From Agrococcus carbonis (GTDB lineage Bacteria > Actinomycetota > Actinomycetes > Actinomycetales > Microbacteriaceae): 64,000 nucleotides of DNA. A program made the position numbers and the translations under genes. Under the pieces are notes generated by a model. That model was given only the letters and a program-made list of their open reading frames with translations, was not told the origin of the DNA and searched no databases. The stretch spans positions 124,001-188,000 of the forward strand of contig NZ_LT629734.1 in NCBI RefSeq assembly GCF_900104705.1, given 5' to 3'. Shown in pieces: positions 41,606 to 50,154 of this stretch. How positions within the stretch are numbered: the first letter of the stretch is position 1; each line of letters starts with the position of its first letter.

Positions 41606-42673
41606 CTACTGGAAGAAGCGCTGCACGTCGTCGCGCGAGAGCACGGAGTCGAGCACGTAGGTGTCGGGCTCGCCCTCGACCTCGGCCCAGACCTCGTCGA
41701 AGTTCGCGCTCGTGACGGGCTCTTCGAGCTCGAGCACGATGTCGTGCCCGTTCTCGAGCTGCGCCTCGTCGAGCTCCTGGCCCTGCAGCATCGCCATCGC
41801 GATGTGCAGCGCCGTCGCGCCGGTGCCGGGAGGGTTCACGACGCCGATCGACTCGAAGCCGTCGCCCTGCTCGCTCCACAGCCGCAGGAACCCGTTGCGG
41901 GCCTCGCCCGACATCACGATCTCGTCCTGCTTCTCGGCGGCGATGAGCGCCTGGAGCACACCGAGGGCCATGCCGTCCTGCGTCCACACGCCGTCGATGT
42001 CGGGGTAGGTCGCGAGCAGGTTCGCCATCTGCTGCTGGCCTGTGGCCTGGTCCCAGCCGCCGTCGGCGGTCGTGAGCACCTCGACGCCCGCGTCTTCGAA
42101 CACCGCCTCGGCCGCGCCCCAGCGCGCCTCGTTGGCCGGGTGGCCCGAGATGCCGTTGACGGCGACGATGCTGCCGCCCTCGCCCACCTGCTCGGCGAGC
42201 CACTCGGCGCTCGTCTCCGCCCAGAGGGCCTGGTCGATGCCGACGTTGATGACGCTCTCGGCCGTGACGGCCTGGTCGATCGCGAAGACGTGGATGCCCT
42301 GGTCAGTCGCCTCCTGGAACACCTGGTCGAGCGCAGAGCCGGAGTTCGGGTCGACGATGATGGCGTCGACGCCGGCGTTGATGAGGTTGCGGACCTGCTG
42401 GATCTGGCCGTTGACGTCGGTGTCGGCGTTCTCGAGCACGAGGTCCTCGAGCAGGCCCTCGTCCTGGTACTCGGACGCGGCCTCCTCGATGTCGGCGATC
42501 ATCTGGGTGCGGTACTCCGAGCCGACGAAGCCGTTGCTGACGCCGATCGTGAAGGGGCCGGCCGCCTCCCCCTCGGAGCCGCTGGGGGCGGGCTCGTTCG
42601 AGACGGTCGAGCAGCCCGCGACGACGAGAGCCGCCGTCGCCACCGCTGCGAGACCGAGTGCGCGCTGTCGCAT
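41606..42673 (-). CDS. sugar-binding lipoprotein of the ABC importer
   Basis: A 355-residue type I periplasmic-binding protein of the ribose/autoinducer-2 group. The signal peptide ends in the lipobox VAGC with Cys21 and is followed by an acidic Ser/Glu/Gly linker. Two Rossmann lobes follow: the first begins GPFTIGVSNGFVGSEYRTQM, and the hinge region has VDAIIVDPNSGSALDQV. The ligand is not predictable. The ATG at 42671-42673 is chosen because an AGGAGG site stands before it and a proper signal peptide results. It is the first gene of the operon. Confidence 0.9.
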   Translation of the reverse strand: MRQRALGLAAVATAALVVAGCSTVSNEPAPSGSEGEAAGPFTIGVSNGFVGSEYRTQMIADIEEAASEYQDEGLLEDLVLENADTDVNGQIQQVRNLINAGVDAIIVDPNSGSALDQVFQEATDQGIHVFAIDQAVTAESVINVGIDQALWAETSAEWLAEQVGEGGSIVAVNGISGHPANEARWGAAEAVFEDAGVEVLTTADGGWDQATGQQQMANLLATYPDIDGVWTQDGMALGVLQALIAAEKQDEIVMSGEARNGFLRLWSEQGDGFESIGVVNPPGTGATALHIAMAMLQGQELDEAQLENGHDIVLELEEPVTSANFDEVWAEVEGEPDTYVLDSVLSRDDVQRFFQ

Positions 42674-42703
42674 GTCGATGCCTCCTTGCATCTGAGCCTG
42701 CAC

Positions 42704-42724
42704 TTTCACGCAGACTGCGAGAAA
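42704..42724. promoter_or_regulatory. 21-bp palindromic operator candidate
   Basis: TTTCACGCAG-A-CTGCGAGAAA is a near-perfect 10+1+10 inverted repeat with one mismatched pair. It is the only AT-tipped palindrome in the area, 31 bases upstream of the binding-protein start and just after the ROK gene. It is a good candidate site for the ROK repressor. Confidence 0.55.
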
Positions 42725-42760
42725 TGATGGGGACAGTCTGGCACGCCGGAGGCGACGCGG

Positions 42761-43936
42761 CTAGCGCCGTGGCCGAATCGTGACCTCGCGGTCGAGCAGC
42801 TGCTCGAGCGGCCCGAACGCGTCGATCGCGATGGCGGCGGCGCCGAGCAGCGCGCCGTCGACCGGCGTCGACGCCGGCACGAGCGCCGGGAGGTGCAGCA
42901 CGCGGCCCGTCAGGCGCCGCTCGAGCTCGGGCCCGACGACGCCCGCGAGCGGCGCGAAGCGGCCCGCGAGCACGATCGCCTCGGGATCGAGCAGCGCGCA
43001 CACGTTGGCGAGCGCGACGGCGAACTCGTCGAGCACCCGCTCCGCGAGCGCACCCGCGGCGGAGCGGTCCCCCAAGTGCGCGAACAGCGCCGCGAACGGC
43101 TCCGCGTCTGGGGGCAGCGCGACCCCGGCCTCTGCGGCGCGGCGCACGAGGCCCGCGGAGCCCAGCTGCGACTCGAGGTCGCCGAAGTCGTCCTGCTGCC
43201 GGTCGATCGAGTCGGGCCCGACGAGCATGCGGCCGATCTGCCCGGCGAAGCCGCGGCTGCCCTCCACGATCCGGCCAGCCTCGACGATGCCCGCGCCGAC
43301 GCCCTCGAACACGGCGAGCGCCATGAGGCTCGACGCGCCGCGCTGCGCGCCCCAGCGCGACTCGGCGACGGCGATGAGGTTGGCGTCGTTGCCGACCGCC
43401 ACGGGCGCGCCGAGGCGCTCGCGCAGCAGCTCGCCGAGCCGCACGCCGTGCCAGTGCAGGGCGGGCGCGAAGTCGACGGTGCCGTCGGTCTGCACGGGAC
43501 CGGGGATCGCGACGCCGACGGCGACGGGCATCCGGCCGTCCCGGTCGACGAGGAAGGCGCCGGTCGTGGCCTCGAGGGTGTGCGCGAGGCGCTCCTCGGG
43601 CCCCTCGGGCGGGTCGTCGAGCCGTTCGCTCCAGCGCACCGCGCCGTCGAGGTCGACGAGCGAGAGGGTCGTGTGGTGGTCGGCGACGTCGACCGCGAGC
43701 ACGAGCGCCGCGCCGGCCGCGACGCGCACGCGCCCGAGCGGGCGGCCGCCCGCCGGGCCGACCGTGGCGTGCTCGACGAGGAGGCCCGCGTCGATCAGCG
43801 CGGCCGCGGCGCGGGAGACTGTCGCGATGCTGAGGCCGGTCGCCTCGGCGAGCTCGGCGCGGGACGACTCGCCGGCGGCGCGAGCGGCCGCGAGCACGGC
43901 GGCGCGGTTGCGGCGAGTCGTCGAGACGGAGCTCAT
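42761..43936 (-). CDS. ROK-family transcriptional repressor
   Basis: A 391-residue regulator with an N-terminal winged helix (about 10-65, TGLSIATVSRAAAALIDAGLL) and a C-terminal ROK sugar-kinase fold. The ATP-type loop DVADHHTTLSLVDLDG, the AIPGPVQTDG stretch and VGNDANLIAVAE are visible. The Cys-rich zinc motif of many ROK kinases is missing, which fits a regulator rather than an enzyme. It lies directly upstream of the importer on the same strand, so it probably responds to the imported sugar or its phosphate. Confidence 0.9.
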   Translation of the reverse strand: MSSVSTTRRNRAAVLAAARAAGESSRAELAEATGLSIATVSRAAAALIDAGLLVEHATVGPAGGRPLGRVRVAAGAALVLAVDVADHHTTLSLVDLDGAVRWSERLDDPPEGPEERLAHTLEATTGAFLVDRDGRMPVAVGVAIPGPVQTDGTVDFAPALHWHGVRLGELLRERLGAPVAVGNDANLIAVAESRWGAQRGASSLMALAVFEGVGAGIVEAGRIVEGSRGFAGQIGRMLVGPDSIDRQQDDFGDLESQLGSAGLVRRAAEAGVALPPDAEPFAALFAHLGDRSAAGALAERVLDEFAVALANVCALLDPEAIVLAGRFAPLAGVVGPELERRLTGRVLHLPALVPASTPVDGALLGAAAIAIDAFGPLEQLLDREVTIRPRR

Positions 43937-43958
43937 GGCGACATCCTCGCACCCCTCG

Positions 43959-44666
43959 TCAGCGCGGATCGTCCTTGCGCTCGACCCGCGGATCCGGCAG
44001 GAGCGTCGAGACGACGGGCTTGTGGCGGGCGCGCGCCCACACGATGAAGCCCGCGACGGTGAACGCGCCGTAGAAGGCGTACATCCCGGCCGTCGCCCAA
44101 TAGCCGGCGGCGACCAGCAGCGGCACGCCCACGAGGTCGACGGCGACCCAGATGAGCCAGAACTCCGTCCACCCGCGGGCCATCCCGTAGGTCGCCAGGA
44201 GCGATCCGACGAACGTCCACGCATCCGCCCACACGGGCTCGAACGAGCCGAGCGCGCGGAAGATCGGTGTGAGCGCGACCGTGCCGACGACCATCGCGAC
44301 CGCGAGGCCGATGCGCTGCCGGCCGCTCGCCCAGCGCGGCACGATCGTGCCCTGCGGGCCGCGCGCCTGGCGCCACCGCACCCATCCGTAGATCGCGACG
44401 GCGATGAACATCACCTGCCTGCCGGCCTGGCCGAGCAGCGCGGGCAGCGTGTGCGACGGATCGAGGAGGGCGCCGAGGAAGACCGTCAGCAGCAGCAGGT
44501 TGCCGACGATGCCGACGGGCCACGCCCAGACGCGGCGCAGCATGCCGCCGAGCGCGCTCGCGAGGCCGAAGGCGTTGCCGACGACCTCGCGCAGCAGCAG
44601 CTCCTGGCCGCCGCCGACCGGGATCGTGGCGCCGTAGAGGTCGAAGAGCCAGGAAGCGGGGTCCAT
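43959..44666 (-). CDS. pnuC: nicotinamide riboside/mononucleotide transporter PnuC
   Basis: A 235-residue membrane protein with about seven helices. The substrate-gating motif WAWPVGIVGN and the later DAWTFVGSLLATYGMARGWTEFW are typical of PnuC. It imports nicotinamide riboside by facilitated diffusion coupled to phosphorylation by NadR. The C-terminal tail is charged. No NAD-salvage gene is next to it. The gene starts 25 bases beyond the tandem repeat array, which separates it from the suf operon. Confidence 0.9.
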   Translation of the reverse strand: MDPASWLFDLYGATIPVGGGQELLLREVVGNAFGLASALGGMLRRVWAWPVGIVGNLLLLTVFLGALLDPSHTLPALLGQAGRQVMFIAVAIYGWVRWRQARGPQGTIVPRWASGRQRIGLAVAMVVGTVALTPIFRALGSFEPVWADAWTFVGSLLATYGMARGWTEFWLIWVAVDLVGVPLLVAAGYWATAGMYAFYGAFTVAGFIVWARARHKPVVSTLLPDPRVERKDDPR

Positions 44667-44690
44667 GCGTGGCTGCTCTCCTCGGTGGGC

Positions 44691-44960
44691 GTGAACCCGA
44701 GTTCACTCGCTTGCGCTCGTGACGGCGCTGGGCCGGAAGGCCCACTGGGCCTTCCGCGATCTCACGGCGTCAGATCGTGAAGCCCAGCTCACTCGCTTGC
44801 GCTCGTGACGGCGCTGGGCCGGAAGGCCCACTGGGCCTTCCGCGATCTGACGGCGTCAGATCGTGAAGCCCAGCTCACTCGCTTGCGCTCGTGACGGCGC
44901 TGGGCCGGAAGGCCCACCGGGCCTTCCGCGATCTGACGGCGTCAGATCGTGAAGCCCAGC
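44691..44960. repeat. three tandem copies of an 86-bp unit
   Basis: Copies start at 44703, 44789 and 44875 and differ by one base from one to the next; a degenerate 12-base piece precedes the first. Each unit holds a GGAAGGCCC/GGGCCTTCC hairpin and a CGATCTGACG-G-CGTCAGATCG palindrome. The second palindrome contains the stop of the metal-sulphur assembly gene. The copy at 44875-44960 is partly that gene's own 3' end and terminator, so the array multiplies the last codons plus terminator. Confidence 0.9.
44907..44949 (-). terminator. double hairpin terminator of the suf operon
   Basis: CGATCTGACG-G-CGTCAGATCG (44929-44949) overlaps the stop codon and is followed on the minus strand by GGAAGGCCC/GGGCCTTCC (44907-44927, loop of three). 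The same pair recurs twice further downstream in the tandem array. Confidence 0.65.
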
Positions 44961-45274
44961 GCCCTCATCATCTCGCGGCCGTCCTCCGTGATGCGCTCGG
45001 GGCCCCACGGCGGCATCCAGACCCAGTTGATGCGGAACCGCTCGACGACGCCGTCGAGCTTCTCGGCGATCTCGGTCTCGATCACGTCGGTGAGCGGGCA
45101 GCCGGCCGAGGTGAGCGTCATCGAGATGACGAGCGCATCCTGCTCGTCGTCCCACGCGAGGTCGTAGACGAGCCCGAGGTCGACGATGTTGACGTCGAGC
45201 TCCGGGTCGACGACGTCCTTGAGCGCCTCGGTCGCCTCGTCGAACTTCGCCGCGTCGACCTCGATCAGCGCCAT
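44942..45274 (-). CDS. sufT: metal-sulphur cluster assembly factor (DUF59/SufT-like)
   Basis: A 110-residue MIP18/DUF59 protein with the family core KDVVDPELDVNIVDLGLVYDL, then SMTLTSAGCPLTDVI with the conserved Cys, and the actinobacterial ending NWVWMPPWGPERI. SufT proteins help deliver iron-sulphur clusters. Its ATG is joined to the sufC stop as TGATG, making it the last gene of the suf operon. Its final codons (LGFTI and stop) lie in the tandem repeat. Confidence 0.92.
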   Translation of the reverse strand: MALIEVDAAKFDEATEALKDVVDPELDVNIVDLGLVYDLAWDDEQDALVISMTLTSAGCPLTDVIETEIAEKLDGVVERFRINWVWMPPWGPERITEDGREMMRALGFTI

Positions 45275-46032
45275 CACACACCTGCCTTCAGGTACCGATC
45301 GTAGCCCTCCTCCTCGAGGCGGTGCGCGAGCTCGGGACCGCCCTGCTCGGCCACGCGCCCGTTGACGAACACGTGCACGTGGTCCGGCTCGATGTAGCGC
45401 AGGATGCGCGTGTAGTGCGTGATGAGGAGCACGCCGAGGCCCGTCTCGCCCTTGATGCGGTTGACGCCCTCGGAGACGACCCGCAGCGCGTCGACGTCGA
45501 GGCCGGAGTCGGTCTCGTCGAGCACCGCGAAGCGGGGGCGCAGGAGCTCCATCTGGAGGATCTCGTGGCGCTTCTTCTCGCCGCCCGAGAAGCCCTCGTT
45601 GACGTTGCGCTCGCCGAACGACGGGTCCATGCGCAGCTTCTCCATGGCGCCGCGCACGTCGCCGATCCACTGGCGCACGCGCGGTGCCTCGCCGTCGATC
45701 GCGGTCTTCGCGGTGCGGAGGAAGTTCGAGACCGTGACGCCGGGGATCTCCACCGGGTACTGCATCGCGAGGAAGAGGCCGGCGCGGGCCCGCTCGTCGA
45801 CGCTCATCTCGAGGACGTCCTCGCCGTCGAGCGTGATCGAGCCGCCGTCGACCTCGTAGCGCGGGTGGCCCGCGATCGTGTACGCGAGGGTCGACTTGCC
45901 CGAGCCGTTGGGGCCCATCACCGCGTGGATCTCATCCGAGTTGATCGTGAGATCGACGCCGCGCAGGATCTCCTTCTTGCCCTGCTCGGTCTCGATCGAG
46001 ACCCGCAGGTCCTTGATGTCCAGGACGCTCAT
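45274..46032 (-). CDS. sufC: Fe-S cluster assembly ATPase SufC
   Basis: A 252-residue ABC-type ATPase of the SufBCD scaffold. Walker A is MGPNGSGKST, the SufC-type signature is NEGFSGGEKKRHEILQM, and Walker B is AVLDETDSGLD with the following His in LLITHYTR. It binds SufB and SufD and powers the conformational change needed to build clusters. The gene follows the Rieske-type gene by 13 bases with a GAGGGAAG ribosome site. Confidence 0.97.
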   Translation of the reverse strand: MSVLDIKDLRVSIETEQGKKEILRGVDLTINSDEIHAVMGPNGSGKSTLAYTIAGHPRYEVDGGSITLDGEDVLEMSVDERARAGLFLAMQYPVEIPGVTVSNFLRTAKTAIDGEAPRVRQWIGDVRGAMEKLRMDPSFGERNVNEGFSGGEKKRHEILQMELLRPRFAVLDETDSGLDVDALRVVSEGVNRIKGETGLGVLLITHYTRILRYIEPDHVHVFVNGRVAEQGGPELAHRLEEEGYDRYLKAGV

Positions 46033-46045
46033 CGTGCTTCCCTCT

Positions 46046-46378
46046 CTACGAATTCTGGGTCAATGGGTTCGCGACGTCGACGAGCACGTCGTCGCCGTCG
46101 ATGGTCACGGGGAACACCGGCACCGGCTCGTACGCCGGCAGGTTGAGCGGCTTGCCGGTGCGCAGCGCGAACTGCGAGCCGTGCGCCCAGCACTCGATCG
46201 TGTCGTCCTCGACGAACCCCTCCGACAGCGAGATCTCGCCGTGGGTGCACGTGTCGCCGATGGCGTGGATCGTGCCGTCCGACTGCTTGACGATCGCGAC
46301 CGCGATGCCGTCGAGCTCGACCTTCACGGCTGCGCTCACCGCGACGTCGTCGACGCCGCACGCGCGCTGTGCCGTCAT
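46046..46378 (-). CDS. Rieske-type [2Fe-2S] ferredoxin
   Basis: A 110-residue soluble protein with the Rieske cluster motifs CTHGEI and CWAHGS about 17 residues apart, giving two Cys and two His ligands. It has no membrane segment or enzyme domain. Such ferredoxins resemble the small subunits of dioxygenase systems, but here the gene sits between sufD and sufC and overlaps sufD as ATGA. It is therefore likely to be an electron donor for cluster assembly. That role is inference. Confidence 0.9.
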   Translation of the reverse strand: MTAQRACGVDDVAVSAAVKVELDGIAVAIVKQSDGTIHAIGDTCTHGEISLSEGFVEDDTIECWAHGSQFALRTGKPLNLPAYEPVPVFPVTIDGDDVLVDVANPLTQNS

Positions 46379-47589
46379 GCCCCCGCCTTCGAGGCGGGCG
46401 CGAGGCCGGCGCCGCGGCGCAGCTCCTCCTCGATCGCCTCGGCGAGCCGCTCCTCGATCTCGGGCACGCCGATCTTCTGCACGATCTCCATGAGGAAGCC
46501 GATCACGACGAGGCGACGGGCCTCCTCCTCCTCGATGCCTCGCGACTCGAGGTAGAAGAGCTGCTCGTCGTCGAAGCGGCCGGTGGCGGATGCGTGCCCG
46601 GCGCCGGCGATGTCGCCGGTCTTGATCTCGAGGTTCGGGATGCTGTCGGCGCGGGCGCCGTCGGTCAGCACGAGGTTCTGGTTCTTCTCGTAGCTGTCGG
46701 TGCCCGTGGCGCCCTGCCCGATGAGCACATCGCCGATCCACACCGAGCGCGCGCCGGTGCCCTGGAGCGCGCCCTTGTAGAGCACGTCGCCGCGGGTCTC
46801 GACGCCCTCGTGGTGGAGGAACACCTGGCTCTCGATGTGCTGGCCGCTGTCCGAGAACGAGAGGCCGTACATCTCCCCCTCGGCGCGGTGGCCGGCGAGG
46901 CGCAGCGACGGGTTGACGCGCACGACACCGCCGCCGAACGAGACGACCATGTGCTTGAGGTAGGCGCCGTCGCCGACGACCGCCTGGTGGGCGGCCGCAT
47001 GCACGGCGTCGTCCTCCCAGTCCTGCACCGACACGAGCGTGAGGCGCGCGCCGTCGCGGACGATGATCTCGACGTTCTGCGCGTACTGCGCCGAGCCCGA
47101 GTGGTGCAGCACGAGCGTGCCGACCGAGCCGGGCATCGCCTCGATGACGATGTGGGCGTTGCCGTGGCGGTCGGCGCCCGTGCCGTGCAGGCGAGCGATG
47201 ATCGGCTCGGAGAGCTCGCGGCCCTCCGGCAGGCGCACGTGCAGCGCGTTCTCGCAGCGCTTCCACGCGATCGCGCTCACGACGTCCTCGGGGCGGAAGA
47301 TCTCGCCGCGCGGCGCGGCGTCGTGCCCGCTCGACTCGACGAGCAGGCCCGCCGCCTCGAGCGCCGCGACGTCGTACTCGATCGCGTTCGTCTCGCCGGT
47401 CTCGGTCTCCTCGTCGACGAGCAGCGGCGCGAGGCGCTTCAGGTCGCTGAGGCGCCAGTTGACCTCGCGGCCGGTGGGCGTGCCGAAGTCGGCCGGGTCG
47501 AACGACGTGGGCCGCTCGGAGCGCGTCTGGATCGGGACGAAGCGCTCGGCGGTGGTCAGGTGGGCAGGAGTGGTCTCGGTGGCGGTCAT
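46375..47589 (-). CDS. sufD: Fe-S cluster assembly protein SufD
   Basis: A 404-residue SufBD-family protein. The N-terminal helical part is followed by a long beta-helix (about 130-330) with the VLHHSGSAQYAQNVEIIVRDGA stretch split across strands. The C-terminal helices carry the conserved IKTGDIAGAGHASATGRFD and QLFYLESRGI. SufD forms the SufBC2D scaffold and takes part in iron entry. The gene begins one base after the sufB stop. Confidence 0.95.
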   Translation of the reverse strand: MTATETTPAHLTTAERFVPIQTRSERPTSFDPADFGTPTGREVNWRLSDLKRLAPLLVDEETETGETNAIEYDVAALEAAGLLVESSGHDAAPRGEIFRPEDVVSAIAWKRCENALHVRLPEGRELSEPIIARLHGTGADRHGNAHIVIEAMPGSVGTLVLHHSGSAQYAQNVEIIVRDGARLTLVSVQDWEDDAVHAAAHQAVVGDGAYLKHMVVSFGGGVVRVNPSLRLAGHRAEGEMYGLSFSDSGQHIESQVFLHHEGVETRGDVLYKGALQGTGARSVWIGDVLIGQGATGTDSYEKNQNLVLTDGARADSIPNLEIKTGDIAGAGHASATGRFDDEQLFYLESRGIEEEEARRLVVIGFLMEIVQKIGVPEIEERLAEAIEEELRRGAGLAPASKAGA

Positions 47590-47590
47590 G

Positions 47591-49009
47591 TCAGCCGACG
47601 GATCCTTCCATGCTCATCTCGATGAGCTTGTTGAGCTCGAGCGCGTACTCCATCGGCAGCTCGCGGGCGATCGGCTCGATGAAGCCGCGGACGATCATGG
47701 CCATCGCCTCGGTCTCCTCGAGGCCGCGGGACATGAGGTAGAACAGCTGCTCCTCGCTCACCTTCGACACGGTGGCCTCGTGCCCGAGCACCACGTCGTC
47801 GACGCGGATGTCGATCGCCGGGTAGGTGTCGGAGCGCGAGATCGTGTCGACGAGCAGCGCGTCGCAGACGACGCTGTTCGCCGAGTGGTGCGCGTTCGCA
47901 TCCACGCGCACCTCGCCGCGGTAGCCCGAGCGGCCGCCCCCGCGCGCGATCGACTTCGAGACGATCGACGACGTCGTGTACGGCGCCATGTGGATCATCT
48001 TCGCGCCGGCGTCCTGGTGCTGGCCGGGGCCTGCGAACGCGACCGAGAGCGTCTCGCCCTTGGCGCGCTCGCCCACGAGGTAGATCGACGGGTACTTCAT
48101 CGTCACCTTGGAGCCAATGTTGCCGTCGATCCACTCCATCGTCGCGCCCTCCTCGGCGATGGCGCGCTTCGTGACGAGGTTGTAGACGTTGTTCGACCAG
48201 TTCTGGATCGTCGTGTAGCGCACGCGGGCGTTCTTCTTCACGATGATCTCGACGACGGCCGAGTGCAGCGAGTCGCTCGAGTAGATCGGGGCCGTGCAGC
48301 CCTCGATGTAGTGCACGTACGAGCCCTCGTCGGCGATGATGAGCGTGCGCTCGAACTGGCCCATGTTCTCGGTGTTGATGCGGAAGTAGGCCTGCAGCGG
48401 GATCTCTACGTGGACGCCCTTCGGGACGTAGACGAACGAGCCGCCGGACCACACCGCCGTGTTGAGCGCCGCGAACTTGTTGTCGCCGGCCGGGATGACG
48501 GTGCCGAAGTACTCCTCGAAGAACTCGGGGTGCTCGCGCAGCGCCGTGTCGGTGTCCATGAAGATGACGCCCTGCCGCTCCAGGTCCTCCTGGATCTGGT
48601 GGTAGACGACCTCGGACTCGTACTGCGCGGCGACGCCCGCGACGAGCCTGGCGCGCTCGGCCTCGGGGATGCCGAGGCGGTCGTAGGTGTTCCGGATGTC
48701 CTCCGGCAGGTCCTCCCACGTCTGCGCCTGGCGCTCGGTCGAGCGCACGAAGTACTTGATGTTGTCGAAGTCGATGCCCGAGATGTCGGCACCCCACGTC
48801 GGCATCGGCTTGCGCTCGAACAGCTGGAGCCCCTTGAGGCGCCGCTCGAGCATCCAGTCGGACTCGCTCTTCAGCCGCGAGATGTCGCGCACGACCGCCT
48901 CGCTCAGGCCGCGCTTCGCAGTCGCACCGGCCTCGTCGGAGTCATGCCAGCCGAACTCGTACTGCCCCAAGCTCTCGAGCTCGGGCCGGTCGATCAGGAC
49001 ATCGGACAT
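47591..49009 (-). CDS. sufB: Fe-S cluster assembly protein SufB
   Basis: A 472-residue scaffold protein on which clusters are assembled. Family stretches such as [38 protein letters not shown] with a likely cluster-related Cys, and the C-terminal [20 protein letters not shown] are clear. There is no intein, unlike some mycobacterial SufB. A GGGGGAG ribosome site precedes the ATG. It is the first gene of the operon; no sufR repressor gene lies upstream. Confidence 0.97.
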   Translation of the reverse strand: MSDVLIDRPELESLGQYEFGWHDSDEAGATAKRGLSEAVVRDISRLKSESDWMLERRLKGLQLFERKPMPTWGADISGIDFDNIKYFVRSTERQAQTWEDLPEDIRNTYDRLGIPEAERARLVAGVAAQYESEVVYHQIQEDLERQGVIFMDTDTALREHPEFFEEYFGTVIPAGDNKFAALNTAVWSGGSFVYVPKGVHVEIPLQAYFRINTENMGQFERTLIIADEGSYVHYIEGCTAPIYSSDSLHSAVVEIIVKKNARVRYTTIQNWSNNVYNLVTKRAIAEEGATMEWIDGNIGSKVTMKYPSIYLVGERAKGETLSVAFAGPGQHQDAGAKMIHMAPYTTSSIVSKSIARGGGRSGYRGEVRVDANAHHSANSVVCDALLVDTISRSDTYPAIDIRVDDVVLGHEATVSKVSEEQLFYLMSRGLEETEAMAMIVRGFIEPIARELPMEYALELNKLIEMSMEGSVG

Positions 49010-49106
49010 CGCTCCCCCTTTTCACGCATCTGTTGCAACCCGGCGGTGCTCCTCGGCATTCCGCGCGGCCTCCGCACCTCCGGCCGAGGCACGGTCGCGA
49101 TCGGGC

Positions 49107-49112
49107 CATAAT
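49107..49112 (+). promoter_or_regulatory. -10 box (CATAAT) candidate for ctaA
   Basis: CATAAT is the most TATAAT-like hexamer seen in the intergenic sequence. Because CCATAATGG reads CCATTATGG on the other strand, it could also serve sufB. Confidence 0.4.
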
Positions 49113-49181
49113 GGAGTGGCCGTCGCACATGCCTCACCGCGTTCAGCGGCACGGGGATTCGGAGCCGATGGGCTCCCCACG

Positions 49182-49187
49182 ATCCTA
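49182..49187 (-). promoter_or_regulatory. -10 box (TAGGAT) candidate for the suf operon
   Basis: TAGGAT on the minus strand, preceded by GCGG as at tatA and secG. It lies upstream of the ctaA box, so the two transcripts would overlap. Confidence 0.4.
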
Positions 49188-49212
49188 CCGCGACCGGCAG
49201 GAGAGGTGCATC

Positions 49213-50151
49213 TTGCTCACGCGCTCGCGCAGCCTGGTCGTCGCGGCCTGGATGACCCTGCTGTCGCAGATCATCATCGTCGGCACCGGCGGCGCCGTGC
49301 GGCTGACCGGTTCGGGGCTCGGCTGCTCCGAGTGGCCCAACTGCACCCCCGAGTCCTTCACGCCCGTGCCCGAGCAGGGCATCCACGGCCTCATCGAGTT
49401 CGGCAACCGCGTGTGGGGCGGCATCGTCGTCGTCGTCGCGGTCGTGATGCTCGTGCTCGCCATCCGCCGGCGCGCGGGGCGCCTCGTCGTGACGCTCGCC
49501 GCGCTCGTGCTCGGCCTCACGGTCGCCCAGGCGCTCATCGGCGCCGTGGTCGTGTGGATGCAGCTGCGGCCCGACACCGTCGGCGTGCACTTCCTGCTCT
49601 CGGTCGTGCTCGTCGCGCTCTCGGCCGTGCTCGCCTGGAAGGTCGTCGTCGGCCCGTCGGGGCCGCGCACCGCCCCGCGCTGGCAGTCGATCCTCGTGCA
49701 CGCGATGACGCTCGCGCTCGCCGTCGTGGTGGTCGTGGGCGTGCTCACGACCGGCTCCGGGCCGCACGCGGGCGACGGCGGCGCGGCGCGCAACGGCCTC
49801 GACCCCGCGATCATGCAGCACGTGCACGCCGTGCCCGGCTACGTGCTGCTCGCGCTCGTGCTCGCGGTCGTCGTCGCGGCAGCGGCGCGCGGGCCCCGCC
49901 TGCACCTGCGCTGGTCCCTCGCGCTGCTCGGCATCGTGCTCGTGCAGATCCTCGTGGGCATCGTGCAGTCCAACACGGGCCTGCCCATCCTGCTCGTCGG
50001 CATCCACATGGTGCTCTCGGTCGTGACGACCGCGATCGGCGCGGCGGTCGTGCTGTCGCTGCGGCCCGCGCAGCGCGTCGGCGCGGGCACGGATGCGTCG
50101 GGCGCGGCGCCGCGCGCGCGGCGCGGTGCGAATGCGGTCGCCGCGGGCTGA
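49213..50151 (+). CDS. ctaA: heme A synthase CtaA (COX15 family)
   Basis: A membrane enzyme of about 312 residues that oxidises heme O to heme A for cytochrome c oxidase. It has eight predicted helices, the Cys pair in GLGCSEWPNC, and heme-ligand histidines in HGLIEFGNR, GVHFLLS, MQHVHAVPGY and GIHMVLS. The TTG start at 49213 is chosen because AGGAGAGG lies 6 bases before it and homology begins right after. An in-frame ATG at 49168 would add 15 residues. It works with CtaB encoded 2 kb away. Confidence 0.88.
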   Translation: MLTRSRSLVVAAWMTLLSQIIIVGTGGAVRLTGSGLGCSEWPNCTPESFTPVPEQGIHGLIEFGNRVWGGIVVVVAVVMLVLAIRRRAGRLVVTLAALVLGLTVAQALIGAVVVWMQLRPDTVGVHFLLSVVLVALSAVLAWKVVVGPSGPRTAPRWQSILVHAMTLALAVVVVVGVLTTGSGPHAGDGGAARNGLDPAIMQHVHAVPGYVLLALVLAVVVAAAARGPRLHLRWSLALLGIVLVQILVGIVQSNTGLPILLVGIHMVLSVVTTAIGAAVVLSLRPAQRVGAGTDASGAAPRARRGANAVAAG

Positions 50152-50154
50152 TGG

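Larger units (their letters stand above)
49010..49212. promoter_or_regulatory. sufB/ctaA divergent intergenic region
   Basis: About 200 bases between divergent genes. It contains the 8-bp palindrome GTTGCAAC at 49032-49039, a CATAAT box for ctaA and a TAGGAT box for sufB, which would give the suf message a leader of about 165 bases. I see no clear SufR-type or Fur-type operator. Confidence 0.4.

Noticed and set aside
36788..43936. Assigning the ABC cluster to ribose, galactose or inositol
   Set aside because: The binding protein, ATPase and permeases only indicate the CUT2 class, and no diagnostic catabolic gene besides a general Gfo/Idh oxidoreductase is present.
44691..44960. Tandem repeats as a CRISPR array
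   Set aside because: The 86-bp units are contiguous without spacers and there are no cas genes.
49111..49212. ctaA starting at ATG 49111 or 49168
   Set aside because: Both are in frame, but the extra residues do not look like the family and neither has as good a ribosome site as the TTG at 49213. Kept as alternatives only.
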